From Elusimicrobiota bacterium (GTDB lineage Bacteria > Elusimicrobiota > Elusimicrobia > FEN-1173): a stretch of 64,000 nt of DNA. Both the position numbers and the translations under genes were made by a program. The first letter of the stretch is position 1, and each line of letters begins with the position of its first letter. The stretch is taken from NCBI GenBank assembly GCA_016714745.1, contig JADKCG010000015.1:1-64000 (forward strand), written 5' to 3'. Under the pieces are notes generated by a model, which was given only the letters and a program-made list of their open reading frames with translations, made no database searches and was not told the origin of the DNA. Shown here piece after piece: positions 10,059 through 17,843 of this stretch.

Positions 10059-11131
10059 GGGGACGTTGTATATATTGTCTATATTTTAAGGGTGTGAAGG
10101 ATTTCGTCCCATGTCTTGGCGTTCTTCTCTCCTCGCACGGCAGATTCGTAGACTGTCACCGGTTTCATCCCGGTCGATCGAGATAACTCCCCTCCGCTTC
10201 GACCCATTTTTTTTACCCAAAGATAACTGATCCCTTCCCTCGCCCGGGGCACGGGGGGGACTTTCCCTCCCCCCACTAACTGCCCCTCGTCCACCCCCAC
10301 ATTTTCACACACCGCTTTAATCAATTTTTTCACGTCCCATCGGCGCAACAAATTTCCACGCACCTGGGCCTCCCTCTCTGCCTCTTTTAAAAGTCCTTCC
10401 ACAAATCCGCTCCCGCCTAATATCCGCTCATCCGCCAAAAAACTTTCCCTCCCCCGCCTTAAAGCAATAAGATTACTCCATCCCCCCTGACTTCTGACCA
10501 GCCCGCCCCCCTCCAAATGTTTCGGCGCTGGCCTTTTTAATCCCTCCTCAACAAACCGGATGTACCCCGACCGAGCCTGTCCCGTCAATCCAGAAAACCT
10601 TGCCAACACCTCCCCTGTGCACTGCCAAGGCCGATTGACTTTCCCCACCAGAACGGAATGGCCGGTGAGAGAAGATCCCCCTAACCCCTCCAACGATTTG
10701 ACGAGTCCGGCCCTTAGGGGGTTCAGATGAATATAACGCACCAGCTCCAAGAAGTAAGGGTCATCTTCGCAAAGAACCGATTTAAACCGATTCTGGAATA
10801 AATGACCCGCCCGTCCGTAACGCCGATTGAAGTATCCCGCGTACCCACTCAAGAGCTTTCGCATAACGTGAGACAGCGGCGTCTTCGTTGTCCGCATCAA
10901 AAGGTGAAAGTGATTGGGCATCAACGCCCAGGCATATACCAGAAGGGATTCTTTTTCAACCACTTTTCCCAAGCGGGCCAGGAATTCTTCACGATCCTCA
11001 CTTCCACTAAAAATTTTTTCTCGCTGTATTCCGCGCCCCATCACGTGATGCAACGCCCCAGGAATGTCCAACCGTGCTTGTCGTGGCATGGCCGCATGTT
11101 ACACAATATATACGAAATAGACAACGTCCCC
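10059..11131 (-). mobile_element. IS200-like element with short inverted ends
   Basis: The transposase gene is bracketed by inverted sequences. The left end (10059-10087) starts GGGGACGTTGTATATATTGTC; the complement of the right end (11103-11131) starts GGGGACGTTGTCTATTTCGT. The outer 11 bases match exactly and the inner parts share rearranged AT-rich blocks. The left end contains the transposase stop codon. I see no clear target duplication, as expected for a Y1-type transposase. Confidence 0.75.
10079..11089 (-). CDS. Y1 (HUH) transposase of the REP-associated/IS200-like family
   Basis: These enzymes cut single-stranded hairpin DNA through a tyrosine. The N-terminal 130 residues are diagnostic: the start pattern MPRQARLDIPGALHHVMGRG, then the HUH pair in MPNHFHLL (His60, His62), the tyrosine region GYAGYFNRRYGR (about 82-93), HLFQNRFKS and YIHLNPLRAG. 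The remaining 200 residues form a longer C-terminal part with a DnaA/HTH-like look (SYLWVKKMGRSGGELSRSTG). At 336 residues the gene appears intact. It lies between the minus-strand kinase and the plus-strand membrane protein. Confidence 0.9.
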   Translation of the reverse strand: MPRQARLDIPGALHHVMGRGIQREKIFSGSEDREEFLARLGKVVEKESLLVYAWALMPNHFHLLMRTTKTPLSHVMRKLLSGYAGYFNRRYGRAGHLFQNRFKSVLCEDDPYFLELVRYIHLNPLRAGLVKSLEGLGGSSLTGHSVLVGKVNRPWQCTGEVLARFSGLTGQARSGYIRFVEEGLKRPAPKHLEGGGLVRSQGGWSNLIALRRGRESFLADERILGGSGFVEGLLKEAEREAQVRGNLLRRWDVKKLIKAVCENVGVDEGQLVGGGKVPPVPRAREGISYLWVKKMGRSGGELSRSTGMKPVTVYESAVRGEKNAKTWDEILHTLKI

Positions 11132-11202
11132 TACTTCCGCTTCTTGTGGTGTTTGCCTAAATATGGGATAACTTTGAGCTATGAAAATAAAAATGTCCTT
11201 AC

Positions 11203-13293
11203 TTGAAGACTATGATCGGATATATTAAATCCAAGCTTGGGAAGTTCCATCGGTCTTCCAAGATCGATTTATTAGTGGCGAGCTTCCTTTTACTATTTCT
11301 TGAATTAGCCCTGATCCGTTGGGTCAGCGCCAGTGCATTCATTATGGCTTACTTTGCCAACATTATTCTTGTGGGATGTTTTTTAGGGTTCGGGATCGGC
11401 TGCTCATTAAAGAATAAACGACCCCTTTTCACAGGAGCCCTCTTACTCCTTTTTATAATACTCCTTAGTTGCCGTCTCATTGAGGGGCAACGATTTGCTA
11501 ATCCATTTTCCGATTCGGAATTTATTTTTAGCGCCCAAGGTTCTTTTCGTTGGACCGCGGCATTAATGGGTCTGTATGTTCTCATTGTCTTTTTGTTCAT
11601 TTTTATTGGGCAAAAAATCGGTTCTTTATTAGATTTGTTTCCTCCTCTCGAGGGATATGCCCTTAATATCATCGGCAGTTTAATCGGGACCATTTCCTTT
11701 GCCCTCTGCAGTTATTGGCAAACAATTCCCACGGTTTGGTTTGTTGTGTGCGGCCTCCTCTTCCTTTGGCTCCAGCGAAAATCTTTATGGCCATTCGTGA
11801 CAACGGCGGTGATCATGATCGGAAGTATTTTAATTGTTCACACCCAGCAGGCGAATGCCCTGTGGTCCCCTTATTATAAAATCCAGATCAACCGAATGAG
11901 CCCGATTGAATCCGGATCCTTTCAGCTCTTGGTGAACAACGATCAGCATCAGCTTGCTCTCAACTTAACGGAGACAATATCAAAGAAGGACCTCTTTCAT
12001 CATCACTGGGAGAAGATTTATCAATATCCCTATCGGGCGCTCGGTCGGTCCGCTCGTCGAGTTCTTGTCCTTGGCTCAGGAACCGGGAACGATGTGGCCG
12101 CCGCTCTTCGAGCCGGAGCACAGCAGATTGACGCCGTCGAATTGGATCCGGCTATTTTCTCCTTGGGATCAAAACTGCACCCAGAGAGACCTTACCAAGA
12201 CCCGCGCGTACGAATCCATATAAACGATGCTCGCCATTTTTTGCGCTTCAATCAAGAGAAATACGATGTTGTGATCCTAGGCTGGCTGGACTCCCACCGC
12301 TTATTTTCCACTCTTTCCAGTGTCCGTCAAGACAATTTCATGTACACGGCTGATTCCTTTCAACAGGTCACCTCCCATTTGACGGACGATGGAGTTTTGT
12401 TTTTGAGTTTTTATGTGGCGCGTGGGTGGGTGGCCCAAAAAATTTTCGGCATGCTGAACAGCGCTTTTGGACATGCGCCTCATATTTACAATTATCCAGG
12501 GGGGGGGTATGGTGAAATGGGTCATATTTTCTCCATTGGAAAACGTCCCTCGTTTCTCCCCCCCCCCATCGAGGGGTTCAATAATCTGGCTCCTCTCTAT
12601 GAAACCCTTTTGCCTTCACCAATCCCAACAGACGATTGGCCCTATCTTTATTACCGGGAAAAATCCCTATCAAAGGAATATGCGAGTGTGCTTGGATTTT
12701 TATTAATTCTTTCGATCTTAGCCACAGTTAGCGTTATTCCGCGCCCCATAAGATCCCAGCCTATTCATTTTGCTTTTTTCTTTCTCGGGGCGGGATTTAT
12801 GTTGTTGGAAACAAAAAACATTACTAAACTGGCGCTGATCTATGGATCGACATGGCAAACCACCTCCATTGTCGTCATCGCGGTTTTGAGCATCATCCTA
12901 GCGTCCATTGTCCTCATAAAATATGGATGGGAGCCTTCTCCCCGATGGACATGGATCCTTCTTTTCGGCTCTCTGTTTCTCAGTAGCCTTTGGAATGAAC
13001 AGTGGGTCCAAGGGGGTCCCTCCTGGGCGGGGGGTGTTCTCACAACGTTGATCCTATCTCTGACCTTTGGTCTCTCAAACATAATCTTCATTCGATTATT
13101 TGCAACGGTAAAAAACCCCAGTCTTGCGTTAGGTCTTAATCTTTTGGGCGCTGTTGTGGGAGGCGTGGCGGAATATGGGACGTTGCTGGTGGGAATGCGG
13201 GCCATGTATCTCGTTGTCATTTTTTTCTATGGAGCCGCTTGGCTATTTACAAAAGGGGGCCCTCCCCTCTGGAAAACAGTGACAACCGATTGA
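11203..13293 (+). CDS. Membrane protein with spermidine synthase-like domain
   Basis: The protein has about 696 residues. Six or more hydrophobic helices fill the first 220 residues, followed by a soluble Rossmann methyltransferase/aminopropyltransferase-like domain (about 270-440) with a nucleotide-binding loop VLVLGSGTGNDVAAALRAGA, an acidic strand end AVELDP, and NDARHFL. More hydrophobic helices follow (about 480-690). Such membrane-anchored spermidine synthase-like proteins are common in bacteria and mostly of unknown substrate. The first TTG is at 11203; the ATG at 11212 is a good alternative. The gene stands alone on the plus strand, is more AT-rich than its neighbours and lies beside a transposase, so recent acquisition is possible. 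Confidence 0.75.
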   Translation: MKTMIGYIKSKLGKFHRSSKIDLLVASFLLLFLELALIRWVSASAFIMAYFANIILVGCFLGFGIGCSLKNKRPLFTGALLLLFIILLSCRLIEGQRFANPFSDSEFIFSAQGSFRWTAALMGLYVLIVFLFIFIGQKIGSLLDLFPPLEGYALNIIGSLIGTISFALCSYWQTIPTVWFVVCGLLFLWLQRKSLWPFVTTAVIMIGSILIVHTQQANALWSPYYKIQINRMSPIESGSFQLLVNNDQHQLALNLTETISKKDLFHHHWEKIYQYPYRALGRSARRVLVLGSGTGNDVAAALRAGAQQIDAVELDPAIFSLGSKLHPERPYQDPRVRIHINDARHFLRFNQEKYDVVILGWLDSHRLFSTLSSVRQDNFMYTADSFQQVTSHLTDDGVLFLSFYVARGWVAQKIFGMLNSAFGHAPHIYNYPGGGYGEMGHIFSIGKRPSFLPPPIEGFNNLAPLYETLLPSPIPTDDWPYLYYREKSLSKEYASVLGFLLILSILATVSVIPRPIRSQPIHFAFFFLGAGFMLLETKNITKLALIYGSTWQTTSIVVIAVLSIILASIVLIKYGWEPSPRWTWILLFGSLFLSSLWNEQWVQGGPSWAGGVLTTLILSLTFGLSNIIFIRLFATVKNPSLALGLNLLGAVVGGVAEYGTLLVGMRAMYLVVIFFYGAAWLFTKGGPPLWKTVTTD

Positions 13294-13297
13294 CTGG

Positions 13298-13408
13298 GTT
13301 AACCGGGATTTCCCGGTTGGCACAGGGCTACCGTCGACAGGGTCCGGAACAGAATTTTCCAACCCTCCCGGACGGAAATGCTCAGTCAACTGAAATTTTC
13401 AGGTTAAC
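13298..13408 (+). repeat. Dispersed palindromic element, copy B
   Basis: This copy fills the gap between two convergent stop codons (13293 and 13412). It starts and ends with GTTAAC. The left arm AACCGGGA-TT-TCCCGGTT is a perfect 8-bp stem; a central GTCCGG...CCGGAC stem and a right-hand CTGAAATTTTCAG hairpin follow. It is the best-preserved copy and a good reference for the family. Confidence 0.85.
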
Positions 13409-13411
13409 GCC

Positions 13412-14581
13412 TCAACCGCCTAAGAGATCGACAAAGATACGGTTGGAAAGGCGCCACCCTTTGCGAGTAGGGTAGTAACGGTCTCCTTTGCGATTCAGAA
13501 GGCCGTCACGGACATGCCGGTCCAGTGACTTCCCATAGAGAGCCTGGCCCGCGGGAGTAAGAAGAGCCCCCTCCTTCAGCCGAAGACCCAACATCAGGTT
13601 TTCACCTTCACGCTGGGCAGGGCTCAGTTCGAGACTTTCGCTGTCGGGGACGCCATTCTTTTCAACCGATGACAGATAGATGGAAAGATCGTCCGTGTTG
13701 GTGCGACGTCGAATGCCGTCATAGCCGGCGGACGAGGTCCCAGCGCCGAGGCATTCTTGATTTCTCCAATACCGTAGGTTGTGTCGACATTCGAACCCGG
13801 GATGAGCGAAGTTTGAAATTTCGTAGTGAACATATCCAGCGGACTCTAAAAGATCCGCCGTGAGCTCATACATATCGGCCTGGAGATCATCATCGGACTG
13901 CACACCGGACCGGTGAAAATAAGTAGATTCCTCCACATGAAGGGCATAGGCGGAGAGATGCTCTGGACTCAATTCAATAACCCGTTCCAAGGTTTTTACC
14001 CATCCGTCGAATGTCTGGCCGGGAAGGCCAAACATAAGGTCCACGTTTAAGTTGTCGAAACCCTGGGTTCGGGCGGCATGAAAAACATCTTTAAAATCTT
14101 CAAACGTATGGGTTCGTCCCAGAACCGAGAGCAGGGGCCCTTCATCGGTTTGAAGCCCAAAACTGAGGCGGTTCATCCCCGACTCTCGCCAGGCCTTGAG
14201 CTTATCCAGAGAAACACCGTCGGGATTGCACTCCAGCGTGGCTTCCCAGTCAGCAGAGATGTCAAAACACTCCCGCACTCCGCCCAAGAGACCTTGCCAT
14301 TGGGCAGGCTCTAACAGCGACGGCGTTCCTCCCCCCACGTAAAACGTTTCAAGGACGCGTCTGGGTACCCCAAAAAATCCAGTTGACCGGGAAGAATCGT
14401 CGACAAGGTCAGAATCATTCTGTTCACCCCCCTTCAACCGGGAAATCCCAGCTAATTCGCGGCGGAGGGCATTCAGGTAACGCGCGGTATCCTCCCGCCG
14501 GCCGGGATAAGCGGCAAAATCGCAGAACCGGCACTTGACGGCGCAGAAAGGAATGTGGAGGTAGAGGCCAGTGGGGACCAA
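13412..14581 (-). CDS. hemW: HemW-type radical SAM heme chaperone (coproporphyrinogen III oxidase-like)
   Basis: HemW proteins bind a 4Fe-4S cluster and SAM and are thought to deliver heme; older annotation calls them oxygen-independent coproporphyrinogen oxidases. The N-terminus has the cluster motif CAVKCRFC (Cys13, 17, 20) after LYLHIPF, then YVGGGTPSLL, ECNPD, NRLSFGLQT, LGRTH and DLMFGLPGQT, and a C-terminal HemN-type domain. The length is 389 residues. Residues 44-71, just before YVGGGTP, are unlike the family and coincide with an in-frame relative of the dispersed repeat (14372-14455). The start appears to be TTG at 14581; the gene follows lepB by about 75 bp. Confidence 0.88.
   Translation of the reverse strand: MVPTGLYLHIPFCAVKCRFCDFAAYPGRREDTARYLNALRRELAGISRLKGGEQNDSDLVDDSSRSTGFFGVPRRVLETFYVGGGTPSLLEPAQWQGLLGGVRECFDISADWEATLECNPDGVSLDKLKAWRESGMNRLSFGLQTDEGPLLSVLGRTHTFEDFKDVFHAARTQGFDNLNVDLMFGLPGQTFDGWVKTLERVIELSPEHLSAYALHVEESTYFHRSGVQSDDDLQADMYELTADLLESAGYVHYEISNFAHPGFECRHNLRYWRNQECLGAGTSSAGYDGIRRRTNTDDLSIYLSSVEKNGVPDSESLELSPAQREGENLMLGLRLKEGALLTPAGQALYGKSLDRHVRDGLLNRKGDRYYPTRKGWRLSNRIFVDLLGG
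14372..14455 (-). repeat. Palindromic-element relative inserted in frame in hemW
   Basis: On the minus strand this begins TTAGCTGGGATTTCCCGGTTG, matching 19 of 21 bases of copy B (TTAACCGGGATTTCCCGGTTG). It then shares GAACAGAAT and ends with GGTCAACTGGATTTTTTGGGG, like the copy A/B right arm. The middle is about 20 bases shorter than in the other copies. It encodes about 28 extra residues without breaking the frame. Confidence 0.65.
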
Positions 14582-14657
14582 TTGTTCGTGTCTCGTTAAA
14601 GAGGGCGATCCCGCTCTCCCGTTCGCACCTGGGACCGGAAGAAGGACCCCACACTCA

Positions 14658-15935
14658 TCAGCGGATGATTTTCCAGCGGCGGAAGGGGAGATAAAGGAGC
14701 CACGCCCGGCCCTTCAGGTTAGCATCGGGCATGGGGCCCCAAAATCGGCCGTCGAAAGATCGGTCGCGATTGTCGCCCATCACAAAATACGTCCCCGGGG
14801 GGACGATCACGGGGCCAAAATTGTCGCGGACATTTTCCCCCGCCGGTGCGCGGTCCGCGTGACGATGTTCCCAGAGATTTTGAAAAGAGGTTGAGTCGCT
14901 CAAAAGAGAGGGGGAGGCGGGGATCAAAAAATCATCTTCGAACTGGGTGTACTGTTCTGTCTGCTCGTTCCCGTTCACAAAAACCCGCTTGTCTTTTATT
15001 TCAATGGTATCGCCGGGAAGACCGATCGCCCGTTTGATGAAATCTTTTCCGTAGTGCTGATTTTCTTTGGACTCGGCAGGGAAACGAAAAACGACCACGT
15101 CGCCCCGTTGAACGTCGCGCCAGCGCAGGACCTTTTTCCCCGTGTAGGGAACACGCAAACCGTAGATAAATTTGTTAACGAACAGGTGATCGCCTTCCAG
15201 AAGCGTGCTCCGCATGGATCCCGATGGAATTTTAAACGCCTGAACCACGAAATACATGATGGCCGCCGCCAATAGAATCGCGGAAAAACCGGTGTCGGCC
15301 CATTCCAAACTTTCACGCAGTAGGACACCGTTTTCTTCCGACGACCATTTGAGCCGAGACCGCCACCCGTTCCCAAGTAAATACCCTCCCACCCCCAACA
15401 GCACCATCATCCATAAGGAGGGATCCGCCCCCCCCGCCGCCGAAAACCAATATCCGGCCAGAACCCCCTGGGCCGCCAAAAACCCTGCCACCGATGCCCG
15501 CCCTACCGGAGCGGACGCGTGCCTCACCAACTGGCCAACCCCACCCCCTAAAAGACCGATCCCCACCGTGCCCAACGCAAAACCGGGCCGAGAGATTCCC
15601 AAGAGAGAGCCCAAAGCCACCGCAAAGGCTGTGCCTTGGAGAATCCAAAGGAGTTGCACTCCCTCGGGTTTTAATGGGGTGGGCAGAACCCAAAGGACGC
15701 CCAATAGTCCCCCCGCTAGACCACAGAAGAGGCCAATGGGCCAGGACAGAGTGTTTAACTCTTTATAAGAGACAATCAAAAACCCCGCCGCCACGCCCAC
15801 AAAGGCCCAGAAAAGGCCATTTAAGAGGATGACCCCCACGTTGTTTGCCAAACGTTTCGGCGTACGCAAGAAACGTTTGAAAGCAAAAGCGTACCCACCG
15901 CTCATAAGTGAAATCCAAAATAGTTTTTCTTCCAT
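14658..15935 (-). CDS. lepB: Signal peptidase I LepB with a long membrane N-terminus
   Basis: LepB removes signal peptides from exported proteins at the inner membrane. The catalytic serine is in KIPSGSM (about residue 240 from the ATG at 15935) and the general-base lysine is in FIKRAIGLPGD (about 301); the C-terminal box MGDNRDRSFDGRFWG is present. About 220 residues with six or so hydrophobic helices precede the catalytic domain, far more than the one or two helices usual in LepB. The frame is open to 15998, but the ATG at 15935 is the natural start. It follows lepA, a common pairing. Confidence 0.9.
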   Translation of the reverse strand: MEEKLFWISLMSGGYAFAFKRFLRTPKRLANNVGVILLNGLFWAFVGVAAGFLIVSYKELNTLSWPIGLFCGLAGGLLGVLWVLPTPLKPEGVQLLWILQGTAFAVALGSLLGISRPGFALGTVGIGLLGGGVGQLVRHASAPVGRASVAGFLAAQGVLAGYWFSAAGGADPSLWMMVLLGVGGYLLGNGWRSRLKWSSEENGVLLRESLEWADTGFSAILLAAAIMYFVVQAFKIPSGSMRSTLLEGDHLFVNKFIYGLRVPYTGKKVLRWRDVQRGDVVVFRFPAESKENQHYGKDFIKRAIGLPGDTIEIKDKRVFVNGNEQTEQYTQFEDDFLIPASPSLLSDSTSFQNLWEHRHADRAPAGENVRDNFGPVIVPPGTYFVMGDNRDRSFDGRFWGPMPDANLKGRAWLLYLPFRRWKIIR

Positions 15936-16015
15936 GTCAGTATCCTTGGATCTCTTGATTGCGTGTCGTTCACGGCCTGAGACAACCGAAAAAATCAATA
16001 AATCGGGCCCCGCCG

Positions 16016-17827
16016 TTAATCTTTTTTTGCGTTCCCGTCGTCTCGTCGTAGAACAGCAAGAAAGGCTTCTTGGGGAATCTCGACGGAGCCAAACTGGCGC
16101 ATGCGTTTTTTGCCTTCCTTTTGTTTTTCCAAAAGTTTGCGTTTACGCGAGATATCGCCGCCGTAACATTTGGCCAAGACGTCTTTGCGCATGGCCCGCA
16201 CGGATTCCCGGGCGATGATTCGCCCCCCCAATTTCGCCTGAATGGGAATTTCAAACATTTGACGCGGGATCAGCTCCCTCAATCGTTCGCAGATTTCCCG
16301 TCCACGATAGGGCGCCGTGGCCGCGGGAACCACAAAAGAAAAAGCATCGATTTCCTCTTCGTTTATCAATATGTCCATGCGAAGGAGATCGCCCGGCCGG
16401 TACCCCGCGTGCTCGTAATCAAACGAAGCGTAGCCTTTTGAAATGGATTTCAGCGCGTCATAGAAATCCACCACCACCTCCGCCAGGGGCATTTCATATT
16501 TGAGGACCACGCGGGTGGGTGTTAAGTACTTCATGTCAAGGAACTGTCCGCGGCGGTCTTGGCACAACTGCATGACCGGGCCAACGAAATCGGATGGAAC
16601 CACGACAGTGGCCAGCACGTAAGGTTCTTCAATCTCTTTGATGTCCCCGTACGGTGGGAACTTCGCGGGGCTGTCAAATTCGCCGGTGCGCCCGTTTTGC
16701 GTGGTGACGCGGTAGATCACCGTGGGGGAAGTGACCAGGATGTCCACGTCGAACTCTCGCCGGATTCGCTCGTTAATGATGTCCATGTGAAGCAATCCCA
16801 AGAACCCGCAACGAAACCCAAACCCCAGAGCCACAGACGTTTCCGGCTGATGGAAGAAGGCGGCGTCTTCTAAATGAAGTTTGTCGATGGCTTTTTTTAA
16901 ATTCTCGTAATCGGTTTGCGCGATGGGGTAGAACCCAGCAAACACGAACGGCTTCATTTCCTTGTAGCCCGCATGGGGGGTGAGGGTGGGGCGGAGATGC
17001 TCGGTGATTGTATCGCCCACCTGGACTTGGTGAATGTCTTTTATGTTGCAGACCACATAACCGGCCTCTCCGGCCGAAAGGGAATCCGCTTTGATGTATT
17101 TCAACTGAAGGTGCCCCACCTCCTCCACTTCATCGACGTTGCCGCCCCCCATGAATCGAACTTTTTGTCCCGCCTTTAAAACCCCGTCGAACACCCGAAC
17201 ATACACGATCACCCCCCGATACGAATCATACACCGAATCAAACACCAGGGCCGCCAGGGGTTTTTGGGGGTCTCCCGTGGGCGGCGGAATGCGTTCCACA
17301 ATGGCCTGGAGAACCTCCGGCACCCCTTTCCCTTCTTTGGCGCTGACAGACAAAAAGGGTCCTTCGAGTCCCAGAAATTCGTGGATCTGTTTTTTCACGC
17401 CTTCCGGATCCGCCGAGGGAAGGTCGATCTTGTTGATGATGGGGATCAACGTCAAACCGGCATCCAGGGCGAGCTGAGCGTTCGCCAAGGTTTGAGCTTC
17501 CACCCCTTGACTGGCGTCGACCAACAAGAGCGCCCCTTCACACGCCGCCAGGGCACGACTGACCTCGTAGGTAAAATCCACGTGGCCGGGGGTGTCGATC
17601 AAATTCAATAAAAAGAACTCCCCCCCCAAATTCCAGGTCATGCGAACCGCTTTGGCCTTAATGGTGATGCCGCGCTCCCGCTCGAGTTCCATACCGTCTA
17701 ATATTTGGGCGCGCATGTCCCGCCGTTGAACCGTACCCGTGGCCTCCAACAGTCGGTCCGCCAGGGTGCTCTTCCCGTGATCGATGTGGGCGATGATGGA
17801 AAAGTTTCGGATGTGGGCGGTGTCCAT
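16016..17827 (-). CDS. lepA: Elongation factor 4 (back-translocase) LepA
   Basis: LepA is a ribosome-associated GTPase related to EF-G. The 603-residue protein starts MDTAHIRNFSIIAHIDHGKSTLADRL with the P-loop, and has RGITIK, the G3 motif DTPGHVDF and the G4 motif NKIDLPSA. The LepA-specific C-terminal domain ends KEGKKRMRQFGSVEIPQEAFLA. The ATG at 17827 matches the family start; the frame extends 20 codons further upstream without family likeness. It is intact and sits between ptsI and lepB. Confidence 0.96.
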   Translation of the reverse strand: MDTAHIRNFSIIAHIDHGKSTLADRLLEATGTVQRRDMRAQILDGMELERERGITIKAKAVRMTWNLGGEFFLLNLIDTPGHVDFTYEVSRALAACEGALLLVDASQGVEAQTLANAQLALDAGLTLIPIINKIDLPSADPEGVKKQIHEFLGLEGPFLSVSAKEGKGVPEVLQAIVERIPPPTGDPQKPLAALVFDSVYDSYRGVIVYVRVFDGVLKAGQKVRFMGGGNVDEVEEVGHLQLKYIKADSLSAGEAGYVVCNIKDIHQVQVGDTITEHLRPTLTPHAGYKEMKPFVFAGFYPIAQTDYENLKKAIDKLHLEDAAFFHQPETSVALGFGFRCGFLGLLHMDIINERIRREFDVDILVTSPTVIYRVTTQNGRTGEFDSPAKFPPYGDIKEIEEPYVLATVVVPSDFVGPVMQLCQDRRGQFLDMKYLTPTRVVLKYEMPLAEVVVDFYDALKSISKGYASFDYEHAGYRPGDLLRMDILINEEEIDAFSFVVPAATAPYRGREICERLRELIPRQMFEIPIQAKLGGRIIARESVRAMRKDVLAKCYGGDISRKRKLLEKQKEGKKRMRQFGSVEIPQEAFLAVLRRDDGNAKKD

Positions 17828-17843
17828 AGATAGACGAGCGCGG

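Noticed and set aside
13298..13408. Palindromic repeat as a cyclic di-GMP (GEMM) riboswitch
   Set aside because: GGCACAGGGCTACC recalls the GEMM start, but the GAAA tetraloop and the second conserved half are absent and the copies sit at 3' ends of genes.
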